Assembly: GCF_036588685.1 (NCBI RefSeq)
Contig: NW_026963310.1
Span: 2,232,001-2,296,000, forward strand
Direction of reading: 5' to 3'
Origin: Mytilus trossulus
Taxonomy: Eukaryota > Mollusca > Bivalvia > Mytilida > Mytilidae
Length of the DNA stretch: 64,000 bases
Every line of letters begins with the position of its first letter. Positions within the stretch are counted from its first letter, which is position 1. Under the pieces are notes generated by a model. The model had not been told where the DNA came from, searched no databases, and was given only the letters and a program-made list of their open reading frames with translations. Positions 11,497 through 20,309 of the stretch are shown here, in pieces. The position numbers were made by a program, and so were the translations under genes.

Positions 11497-11721
11497 GTAA
11501 GAAAAATAAGTACGATAAGTCCATGTTTGTTATGGAAATTGTAAAGGGGGCCCTTATATTTGTTTCATAAAAAAAAATTGATCTTATCCATATCAATATG
11601 CAAATCTATTTCAAAATTCATTATTAACTGACAACGGATATCAAAACTGCATTACAAATGTTACGCTACGTCTCTACCTTAAACCGTTGCTGATATATTT
11701 ATTTAAACCATTATAATCTCA

Positions 11722-11905
11722 AAGTTAAAGAACTCCATTAAAACATATAACCGTAATTTACATTTTGATTAAACACAAAATGGACCACCAAGAAATAGGA
11801 ATCAAGTGGGTAACATCAGATGAATATAATCGAGTAATGGCGATATTACCCCCCCTCCACCCCCCACCCCACCCCCGCGGAAATGTATCATGGAGGTGAT
11901 ACCAA
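11722..11905 (+). pseudogene. decayed upstream duplicate of acetyltransferase exon 1
   Basis: It is similar, at a constant 238-bp offset, to 11960-12143, including non-coding bases before the ATG (ATG at 11780 against 12018). It encodes MDHQEIGIKWVTSDEYNRVM, close to the real exon's MDRQEYGIKRVTTEDYDRVM. A C-rich tract at about 11850-11877 has expanded and shifts the frame to a stop soon after. Homology fades at about 11905, so the second half of the exon and the donor are missing. It might serve as an alternative 5' UTR exon. Confidence 0.7.
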
Positions 11906-12017
11906 ACAATTGTTGTATTTATTTTTTAAATAAAAAAGCGAGCAAAGGCACGCTATGTAAAGTTAAATAATTCCATTAAAACATCTAACTGTAGTTTATA
12001 TTTTAATTAGCCAGAAA

Positions 12018-12187
12018 ATGGACCGCCAAGAATATGGTATCAAGAGGGTAACAACAGAAGATTATGACCGAGTAATGGCGATATTACCCCCCGCGGAGAT
12101 ATATAATGGCGGTGATTACCTACCTGACTATTTCCACATGTTGCTTGAAATGCCTAGATGTATGCTGCTGTCGACGGAGAAAAATTT
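12018..12187 (+). CDS. acetyltransferase coding exon 1
   Basis: The ATG at 12018 follows ATTAGCCAGAAA. The exon encodes about 56 residues through MLLSTEKN and ends at a GTAAGG donor (12188). The 238-bp-upstream paralogous block preserves the same ATG, which supports the start choice. The exon ends in the wrong phase by one base for exon 2. Confidence 0.75.
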
Positions 12188-15100
12188 GTAAGGTTTCCCA
12201 GAGAAATTATTGTTAGTTGTTTAGGAAAAATATTTAGGAAAGACATATACCATACAGAGGGGTATTTTCGAGGGGTGTAAGTTTTCGCTTATTTTCGCGG
12301 ATAGAACAAAATCGCCAAAATAAATTCTGCCAATTTAAAAGTGCAAATTCAAAGGTATTGATAAAAAAAACTAATCCGCAAAAATAATAACTGCCAAAAT
12401 AGTTCGTATACCTTATTCAATGAAAATCGCGAGATTTTACACCCGCGCAAATAACCCGCTATACGCTAATACGTAAATTGAAGACATCATTGAAAACAAT
12501 TAGGAAAAAAATACCCGCAAAACACCGAAAATCCCGAACCCGGAGGCTTGCGTCAGCTTGCCCCTAAACCAAATGTATGTACTAGTTCAATGATAATGGA
12601 CGTCATACTAAACTCAGAAACATGTTAAACAAAATAGAATTAAAAATCATACAAGACTAACCAAGGTCAGACTTGGGAGTAGCACAAAATGCGGCGGAGT
12701 TAGAGATGTTTTTTTTTTATATAGATCTCAACCCTTCCCTTATATCTCTAGCCAATGTAAAATCAATAAAAATATCAATGAACGAAATATGATACGTTGA
12801 AATGGAAACAATCAGGGGAAAAGCAAGTTCCCTAAAACACCACAGCGTATTGTGGATAATTGTTTCAGAAAACATTTTGAACCCCGCACATTCTGTATTT
12901 CCCAAGTCAGGAGTTTGTTTTTCATACTGGTTATCCTTAAAGTTTGTTCCTGTATATCATATTTTTTTGTCGTTCATTTTTTTGTACATAAATCAAGCCG
13001 ATACTTTTCTCGTTCGAATTGCTGCACTGAGGCTGTAGGATTAAATCCCACACGAGGTAGGTGCACTCGACTATTTTATTTTTTCAGTTTTCCTACCAAA
13101 GGTTGGTGCATGGTTCTCTGCGGCCCTTCCGGCTTCATCCACAGAAACTGACCACCACGAACTAGCACAATAGATTTGTAAATGGCCTTCTTTCTTATGT
13201 TGTACTGTTATACCACTGTCCCAGGTTAGGGGGGGGTCCCGCTAACATGTTTAACCCCGCCACATTATTTGTGTATGTGCCTGTCCCAAGTCAGGAGCCT
13301 GTAATTCAGTGGTTGTGGTTTGTTTATGTGTTACATATTTGTTTTTCGTTCATTTTTTTACATAAATAAGGCCGTTAGTTTTCTCGTTTGAATTTGTTTT
13401 ACATTGTCTTATCGGGGCTTTTTATAGTTGACTATGCGGTAAGGGCTTTGCTCATTGTTGAAGGCCGTACGGTGATCTATAGTTGTTAATGTTTGTGTCA
13501 TTTTGGTCTTTTGTGGATAGTTGTCTCATTGGCAATCATACCACATCTTTTTTATATTTCAAACCAGTCAATTATAAATTAATGTCTTACATTTGTCATT
13601 TAGGGCACATGTATAGCTTAATATGCGGTATAGGATTGTTTCCAATAGGATTCGGGTGATATTTACCGCACGAAACGTCTCGAACAAGATATTAATATCA
13701 ATAATTATCATAAGATTTATTTAATAAATTTAATTTTCCAGGTTGGATTCAGTTTTATGAGCATAGTGGACGATGGTAAGACTATAGTAACAAGAGGCGG
13801 GAGAATTTCAAAAGAATATTCTGGTAAAGGACTTGTTGGGACAATGTCAAAATGGTTGGACGAAGGAGGGCCACTTTACAGGCAGGGATTATTGAACAGA
13901 GTTGCTATAGGAAACAAAGAAAATACTCCATTACTTGAGCACGCTCGAAAAGGACTCTGCAAAGAAATTCTTCAACAGGTTTATACACTAATTTTCTATT
14001 TGAAATATAAAAACCGACGTTTCCATTAAGTCCACCGGTTGTGTGTTACCCGTATATAGTTGGTTCTTTTCGCGGGGTGTAAATGTTCGCTTATTTTCGC
14101 GGTTAGAACATAATCAGCAAAATAAATTACGCCAATTAAAAAGTGCATATGAAAAGGTATCGATATAGTTTTTAAATCCGCCAAAGAATAACCGTCAAAA
14201 TATTTCGTATGCCTCATTCAAATAAAATCACGAAAATAACTCGCTGTAGGATATTTTGTTCTGGTTCCATCACGAGGTCGTTTTTCACGGTGGCATAAGT
14301 CAGCTGATTTTAAAAGTTCAATAATCAAGGTTAAGCATGTAAATATGTCACGATTAGATAATGAACCCTTTACTGTACAAATGGTGCAGTTTATAAATCT
14401 TAAACACAATTCTAAATTCATCTTTTTTTTACACATTTGGATCTAAACAAGTCTCAGTTGTTTAGAACTGTCTAGTTTGACAATTTTTTAAAACGAACAA
14501 AGGAAAAAAGTTTAATTTGTGATGGATTCCGATATAGTATTGAAAGACGTGCTTTAGGTTATAAATCCCAGGCTAGAACAGATTTTTAACATTTGATTTA
14601 TCCTTTTTGACTTTTAGTGCTGTATTTTAACTGAAAAGTTTTATATTGTTTTATGTTGTGCTGTCTTGAGTCTATATTTTTTTTTTTAATTTATTACATG
14701 TATATATTATTTATATACTAAAAAGGGTTAAAAATATTTCGCTAATATGGGCTTTGAAAATTTTAATTTTCGCTCAAATGGGTTCTACTTTGGCGCTCAA
14801 ACATCCTAATTTTTTTTCGCTGAAATGTCTTATCAATGCGCTCAATTGTCCTCCGCCGTTAGTTTTATAGCCCTTTATAGCTTGCTGTTCGGAGTAAGCC
14901 ATTTGAAGCGTGGATGACAGTACCTTGACCTATAATGATTTACTTTTAAATAAATTGTGACTAAGGTACAAGTATATAATAAAACAGTCGTGTTCGATGC
15001 AATTGTTTTGAGGGGTAAGATACTTTGAAATACCACATTTAGACACAATAATGGCTGCATGTTTTGTTATAATTGTTTAGATAAATAAGTCCATGTTTTT

Positions 15101-16119
15101 CTATGGGATACTCATCATTAACAACAAAAATATCAGAACAGCATATTGCACGATATTAAGAAAGCACATGATCACGGTAATTATATATAGGAAAATGTGG
15201 TGTGAGTGCCAATGAGACAACTCTCCATCCAAATAACAATTTAAAAAGTAAACCATTATTGGTTTAAGTACGGCCTTCAACACGGAGCCTTGGCTCACAC
15301 CGAACAACAAGCTATAAAGGGCCCCAAAATTACTAGTGTAAAACCATTCAAACGGGAAAACCAACGGTCTAATCTATATTTATAAACAAAACGAGAAACG
15401 AGAAATACGTATATATTACATAAACAAACGACAACTACTGTACATCAGAATGAACTTTTTTTATATCAGGTTAACAAAAGCAAACAAAAACCATAAAATA
15501 CAAATATTTTTACATTTCATACATGTCATATTTCATTTATTAATCAATTTCTATTTTGCAGGACTTTCGTTATTATGACATTCGGAAATTGAATCTGGAA
15601 GACGAATTTAAGAAGCAAAGGAAATCAAACCAGGTTGTAAATCATGCACGATTTATCAAAAAAGAAGAGTTTGGTCAAATACTAGAATCACGTAACCTTA
15701 GCCGATATTTTTTCCCAGAAGGCCGTGCTGTTGTTGACGACGTACCATACAAAGTTTTGCGATCAAATGCTCCACTGATATTTACAGAGCGCACAAAAGT
15801 GGTAGTAAGTCATGCTAACAATTCAAAAGGTGCCATTTTATCAATTAGTAACTTTTTCAAGGCTCCAGTTGGAATGATTGTAAATATGAATATATATGGC
15901 TGTGTGTCCGAAAATATCAAATCTCACGTAATCTTACATGTTGAAAAACTGCTCCCCTGTTTAAAAAGCGATTATATATTATTCCGCTGTATATCAAAAC
16001 CAGATACAAATTGGGAAGATTTGGACAATGTGATGACTGAATTAGGTTTTAAAACCACACATTTTTATGGAACAGGTTTAGTTTGTGTGGAATGGAATTT
16101 AAATTCAAGCAAATTGTAA
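12018..16119 (+). CDS. GNAT-fold acetyltransferase of the histidine N-acetyltransferase (HISAT/NAT16) type, three exons
   Basis: Exons: 12018-12187, 13742-13978 and 15562-16119, giving about 320 residues, the usual length for this family. Exon 1 has IYNGGDYLPDYFH, the N-terminal signature of NAT16-like proteins. Exon 2 has GFSFMSIVDDGKT and then RGGRISKEYSGKGLVGTM, the acetyl-CoA-binding motif A region. Exon 3 carries the family-specific C-terminal half. Family members transfer acetyl from acetyl-CoA to an amino group (free histidine for fish HISAT); the substrate here is unknown. The exon 2/3 junction is canonical and in phase. The exon 1/2 junction GT (12188)...AG (13741) is one base out of phase; one extra A in the run just before it (12180-12184) would correct this, so either the assembly lost a base or the copy is newly inactivated. 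Confidence 0.8.
12262..12455. mobile_element. short TIR element (MITE) in acetyltransferase intron 1
   Basis: The left end reads GGGGTGTAAGTTTTCGC, and the right end is its approximate complement (GCGAGATTTTACACCCGCG). A second diverged copy of the whole unit lies at 14068-14245 in intron 2. Confidence 0.6.
12530..12765 (-). mobile_element. fragment of the retroelement family that gave rise to the minisatellite
   Basis: It shares TACTAGTTCAATGATAATGG, the AATGCGGCGG word and CTCTAGCCAATGT with the fuller copy at 48099-48776. The segment corresponding to the 21407-24353 tandem unit is present here once. Confidence 0.65.
12870..13165 (+). repeat. partial interspersed repeat (CCCAAGTCAGGAG type)
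   Basis: It resembles the first part of the repeat at 13205-13558 (CCCAAGTCAGGAG, then a CGTTCATTTTTTTGTACATA block) but then diverges. Confidence 0.4.
13205..13558 (+). mobile_element. retroelement tail, ACCACATCTT family, copy 1
   Basis: The order TACTGTTATACCACTGTCCC, AACCCCGCCACATTAT, CCCAAGTCAGGAGCCTG, GAAGGCCGTAC, TTGTCTCATTGGCAATCATA, ACCACATCTT is repeated at 60650-61020. The terminal part resembles the tail of the Penelope-like copies. Confidence 0.65.
13742..13978 (+). CDS. acetyltransferase coding exon 2
   Basis: The acceptor is TTTAATTTTCCAG and the donor CAACAG|GTTTAT. The 237 bases are exactly 79 codons, from VGFSFMSIVDDG to CKEILQQ, and include the GKG acetyl-CoA loop. Confidence 0.85.
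14068..14245. mobile_element. short TIR element (MITE) in acetyltransferase intron 2
   Basis: Second copy of the unit at 12262-12455. It shares TTCGCTTATTTTCGCGG, AAATAAATTACGCCAATT and the CGTATGCCT block. Confidence 0.55.
15180..15450 (-). mobile_element. 5'-truncated Penelope-like tail in acetyltransferase intron 2
   Basis: It is nearly identical to 7070-7325: GTGGTGTGAGTGCCAATGAG, CGGCCTTCAACACGGAGCC, AACCAACGGTCTAATC. It is in the same orientation, and the RT part is absent. Confidence 0.75.
15562..16119 (+). CDS. acetyltransferase coding exon 3 (C-terminal half)
   Basis: The acceptor is TTTCTATTTTGCAG. It opens in phase with DFRYYDIRKLNLED and runs 185 codons to TAA at 16117-16119 without an internal stop. 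It includes the APVGMIVNMNIYG and FRCISKP segments that align in pattern with the C-terminal domain of NAT16-type proteins. Confidence 0.85.
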   Translation, partial: DFRYYDIRKLNLEDEFKKQRKSNQVVNHARFIKKEEFGQILESRNLSRYFFPEGRAVVDDVPYKVLRSNAPLIFTERTKVVVSHANNSKGAILSISNFFKAPVGMIVNMNIYGCVSENIKSHVILHVEKLLPCLKSDYILFRCISKPDTNWEDLDNVMTELGFKTTHFYGTGLVCVEWNLNSSKL

Positions 16120-16289
16120 ATATAAATGCCATCATGATTTCATAACGCTTTTAAAACTTTTGTCTCAATATACTGCCGGTTGCACAGTGATATCTAAGAA
16201 TTGAAATGTTAGGGTATGTTTTCATATGTAAATCACCAATAAGAATCGAAACGTGCATTTTTGAAAAAATTAATTTTAAAAAATCGAGC

Positions 16290-16772
16290 CATAATTGTAT
16301 GAATATTTAAGAAGATGAAGACCATGTTATTTTGTCGTGTCCTAATTGTATGATTATTTAAGAAGATGAAGCCTATGTTATTTTATCGTGTCCTTTATAT
16401 ATAAATGACTATTTTAGAAACAAATATTTGATGAAGCACCACATTTTAAAAGTGATTTTATGTCTTTTGATGACAAACAGAAATTAGTGTGTTTATTTGA
16501 TAATAAATAAATATGGTAATAATAGCTGTGCCAAAGCCCTGTAACTTTATTTCAAATAGACATAGACATGTTTTATACTGTAAATAAGGTTCTTATTATT
16601 ATGTTTTATAATAGATGAATTCTTTATATAATGTTTTTACTGTAATAGTCTCTTATAATTATGTACAGAATGTCCCTCTTTTTATATCTATATATTTTTA
16701 CATTTAACGTAAAGTTGTATTATATATTATTGAGAGATGAGACTTAAATAAAATATTGAATTGAATTGAATT
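16290..16772 (+). mobile_element. LINE 3' remnant with (TTGAA)n tail
   Basis: The degenerate C-terminal coding text EDEDHVILSCP is followed by a near-repeat EDEAYVILSCPLY (a 57-bp duplication within 16287-16400), then FKSDFMSFDDKQKLVCLFDNK and a stop at about 16508. The HxxxxCP pattern is that of CR1/L2/jockey-type LINE ends. The element closes in repeated TTGAA at 16756-16772. Stops and a frameshift show it is dead. Its AATAAA at 16502-16507 may serve the acetyltransferase mRNA just upstream. Confidence 0.65.
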
Positions 16773-16799
16773 ATGAATGACGAAAAATGTTTATTCCAA

Positions 16800-16985
16800 A
16801 CAACAGTCATAAAGATTTTAACTGTTGGTGGGGTTCGTGTTGTTTATTCTTTAGTTTTCTATGTTGTGTCATGTGTACTTTTGTTTTTCTGTTTGTCTTT
16901 TTCATTTTAAGCCATGGCGTTGTCAGTTTGTTTTAGATTTATGAGTTTGACTGTCCCTTTGATATCTTTCGTCCCTCTTTTATAA
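16800..16985 (+). repeat. interspersed repeat tail (GACTGTCCCTTTGATATC family)
   Basis: The block containing AGCCATGGCGTTGTCAG and ATTTATGAGTTTGACTGTCC, ending TTTCGTCCCTCTTTTA, is a repeat end I recognise from mussel sequence. Only one copy is in this window. Confidence 0.45.
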
Positions 16986-17270
16986 GGTTATCTTCATCTC
17001 CATCTCTTTTTTGCTTCCACGGAAAGTCGTGAGAGGTAATATATAGGACTTTGTGCTTTCTGGTGGCGGCAACAATTATTAAGATATCTGTTCAAGACAG
17101 TTTGATAAGATCTAGTTGTAATATAATATATCAATGATTTTTCTAAAATATTGCATTACTATTAACAGTACATATCAGTCTTACAACTACTTCTATAGGC
17201 TCTTTACCCTAGGTCATGGTCCAGTGATTTTGTAAAACATAGCAATTTTTATTGTAAACTTTCTGATGAC

Positions 17271-17315
17271 TGTAAACCAACTAATTTTCGCGGATACTTT
17301 ATTTCGTGTTTAGCC
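17271..17315 (+). repeat. isolated end of the CTGTAAACCAAC element
   Basis: CTGTAAACCAACTAATTTTC followed by GCGG matches the terminal inverted repeat of the element at 62530-63884. No partner end is found nearby. Confidence 0.6.
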
Positions 17316-17361
17316 CTATCTCGTCCAATTCGAACAGTTTCTGTGTTTACAGGTTATTTAC

Positions 17362-17660
17362 TTAAGGAATGACTAATATTTGTTCTGTCTATGAAGAAAT
17401 AACATAAAAAATTAAGTGCACACTGAATAACGCGCGTAGCGAGTTATTTAACAGTGTGCACCACATTTTTTATGTTATTTCGAATAGACAGAAACAATAT
17501 ATTACAGTCCTTTCTTATAATTTAATTATAAATTTCATTTTAAACCGTAGAAAACAATGAAAAAACGTTGTTGACGTCACGGTCACTTGACTACATTCTG
17601 TCTATGGGCTGATAACAAAGTAAAGTCAGCCAATCGGAAGACGCGTTACATCCAAAATTA
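17362..17660 (+). mobile_element. foldback MITE (TAAGGAATGAC family), copy 1
   Basis: An inverted-repeat core at 17362-17520 (TTCTGTCTATGAAGAAATAA against TTATTTCGAATAGACAGAA) surrounds a hairpin GTGCACACTGAATAA / TTATTTAACAGTGTGCAC. A shared extension follows (TTGACGTCACGGTCAC, then CGCGTTACATCC). Other copies are at 55036-55345 and, degenerate, 45037-45196. Confidence 0.7.
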
Positions 17661-17689
17661 AATTATTTCCAATTATTAATAAAAAGAAG

Positions 17690-17815
17690 GAGATGTGGTA
17701 TGACTGTCAATGTGACGAATATCCACTTTATTTCAAATAAAGTATAAGCAAGCGATATATGAAACCGTACGGCCTTCAACAATGAGATTTAAAACCTACA
17801 TTATCATCTGAAAGA
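17690..17815 (-). mobile_element. diverged ACCACATCTT-family retroelement tail
   Basis: GGAGATGTGGTATGACTGTC and CCGTACGGCCTTCAACAATG match the conserved tail, reading on the minus strand. Confidence 0.5.
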
Positions 17816-17890
17816 AAATATCAACTTGTAAGTAATGTCACATTTAATTAGTTTCCACATGGATGTTGGGGTTAAAATTTAAAAAAAAAA

Positions 17891-18205
17891 GTCACTTATT
17901 TTGTCAGCGTGGTAAAACTACAGACCGATGCATATTTTGTCTGTGTGCTAAAAGTAGACTAATGCTTATTTTGTCAGTGTGCTAAAATTAGACTGATGCT
18001 TATTTTGGCAATTTCGTAAAACTAGACAAAATTGAATCCATGCTAATGTTGTTAGTGTGATCAAACTATAAACAGATGGGTTTTTTTTGTCAGTTTAGTA
18101 TAACTGGAAAGATGCGTATTTTCTCAGTGTGGTAAAATTGGAAAGATGCTTATTTTGCCAGTGTGGTCAAACCATAGGCATATGCTTATTTTGCCAGTCT
18201 GATAC
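17891..18205 (+). repeat. degenerate minisatellite of about 35-bp units
   Basis: Units of the form TTATTTTGTCAGTGTGGTAA with AACTAGACNGATGC recur about every 34-36 bases, with insertions, for eight to nine copies. Confidence 0.7.
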
Positions 18206-18339
18206 AACTATAAAGATTTTATCAATTTTGTTAGAATTCGACAAGAAACTATCACATGATAACACCTTTTTTAACTACATGTACATAAACAGCTGCGCCA
18301 TTAACGCATAATACGCCCTTGGTCTTATATGCAAAGAAT

Positions 18340-18865
18340 CAAAAATAATTTCTGAGATATGGCGTGACACGTGAAGAAAAAACACTTTTTTTTACATAAA
18401 CTCAATAACTCTATAATAAAATTTTGAATCATCACCAAAAGTATACAGATCTGTAGATTAATATAACTATGAAATCTGTAAAGTTTTAAACAATAATCAT
18501 GAATCGTTTATGAGATATGACGCGACATGTGAAAATCCACCCACCTTTTTTTGCAAAAAACTCAATAATTCTTAAATAAAATTTAGAATCATCACCAAAA
18601 AGTATACAGATCTTTGGATTAATATAATTAAGAAGTGTGTAAAGTTTTAAGCAGTAATCAGAAATTGTTTTTGAGATACAGCGCAACATGTGAAAAATAC
18701 ACACCCCTGTTATAGTTATAAAGTCCCGTAACTCAAAAAGTTGAAATCTTATTTTCACCAACAAGTATACAGATCGTTTGACCATCATAAGAAACAACTA
18801 CATTTTTTATGTAAAATTTCATGAAATTTGGATAAGTGGTTCCAAAGTTACGTTGCGACATATGT
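18340..18865 (+). repeat. diverged tandem repeat of about 160-170-bp units
   Basis: GAGATATGGCGTGACACGTG, GAGATATGACGCGACATGTG, GAGATACAGCGCAACATGTG and TTACGTTGCGACATATG recur at about 18352, 18510, 18672 and 18845. AGTATACAGATC recurs between them at 18440, 18601 and 18773. Confidence 0.7.
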
Positions 18866-18879
18866 TTTAGAAAATTGAA

Positions 18880-19050
18880 ACTCCAGAGATCCGCAGTATA
18901 CGAAACACAACATAGAAAACTAAGAATTAGCAAATCTAACCCCGCTAAAACAACCGGTGATCTCATGCGGCCGGAAGGTAAAGCAGACCTGCTCCACACA
19001 TTGTACTCGTCGTGTTGCTCATGTAAATACAAATCCGGTGATTGTATTGA
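18880..19050 (-). repeat. interspersed mussel repeat fragment (AGCAGACCTGCTCCACA type)
   Basis: CCGGTGATCTCATGCGG, then AAGCAGACCTGCTCCAC and CGTCGTGTTGCTCATG resemble the repeat at 60170-60440. An open minus-strand frame here follows the repeat rather than a gene. Confidence 0.45.
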
Positions 19051-19284
19051 TATTTGATATTTTTTTTAGTAGTAAAATTCGGGAAAAATTTAACGGGATT
19101 GTGGTAACGGCAATTTGAACAAAATTGAAGGTGTGTGCAAGTTCACAGCTATTGTATGCTAAAAAGGAATGTTTTGGATAAAAATTTGTTAAACATTTCT
19201 AGTGAACATCGTCGTGTATTAATCAATTTTTTTGGCATTCCAAACAAGCAAATATATGTGCATATATAGATATAAATAAAAAAT

Positions 19285-20242
19285 CAAATCAAATATAATA
19301 TTTTATTAACAAATATATCCGATGTATAATAAATAACATAATATGTTTTCCTCTAATATCAACCTCCTTTGGCAAGTATAAATTATCACAGATTTATTCC
19401 ATCGTCTCTACCAATTGGCAATCCTCGTACAAATCCGCGACTCTCCGTTGATTGGAGGAACGGAATCGGCCGAGTTTAGACGAATGTCGTCACTATGTCA
19501 ATTGCTTACCTAACTATATCTATAATATCAGGAATATGTTTTAAGAAAAACCCACCATCATAAAATAATTATCACAGTAGCTACTTAAAAAGTTCTCAAG
19601 TCGTATAGATTAACTTCCAACTATTTTTTCTCATCTATGCGCTCCTATCATTCTCTTTCTTTCCCCATTTTACAAACATATATGTCGATAGATATTTTTC
19701 ACCATAGATATTTCTTTGCTGAAAATGTAATGAAAATTAAAAACAGGAGAAGGAGACTTTTAAAATAGTGAAAACAGTCACTTTTACACAGCTTACATGG
19801 CTATAAATGCACTCATTCCAAATTCGGTATAAAGTGTCACAGTCACAAGTTTAATATTTTCAAATACGATTTTATAATTGCATAATGGAAGCATTGTGAA
19901 ATGTCTTACATACACATAACATTTACTAGCAGATTGTTTCTCTTGTTTTTGTACAGTCATATCATAGCTAATATCGTGTATTGAACTTCTTGTTCGAAAG
20001 GCCTCCGTTGTTTATGATATATTCCTTATAACTACACCTAACAATTGTAATAACTTAATATCGTGCTGATATTGCAGTCGTTCGTAACTATACTATTTTG
20101 TATATGCTAATACAAAAATAAATATTGTGATCTACTATATTGATAGGGAATATATCATAAAATCGTAAACATGGAGTCCTTTCCTGTTATGTAGACATGG
20201 AGTCATTTTGTGTTCTCTAAAACGGAGTCATTTCCGGTTGGT
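19285..20242 (-). other. cystin-like gene, presumed 3' UTR
   Basis: On the minus strand this follows the stop codon at 20243-20245. AATAAA signals on that strand lie at 19393-19398 and 19302-19307. No repeat family was recognised here, unlike the flanks, which fits a transcribed 3' UTR. The end point is inferred. Confidence 0.45.
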
Positions 20243-20309
20243 TTAGTAATAGTGACTTTCAATATCGTTCATTAGGTCTTCCTCGCTTACATCGTATCTT
20301 GGTATGGAT
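20243..20309 (-). CDS. CYS1: cystin-like gene, last coding exon
   Basis: The minus-strand acceptor is TTTTGTTTTCCAG. One base completes the previous codon, followed by 21 codons (SIPRYDVSEEDLMNDIE and four more) and TAA. This is the most conserved cystin segment. Confidence 0.85.

Noticed and set aside
18733..19032. 99-residue minus-strand frame (MYLHEQHDEYNVWSRSALP...)
   Set aside because: It runs through an interspersed repeat and a tandem repeat unit and has no recognisable domain.
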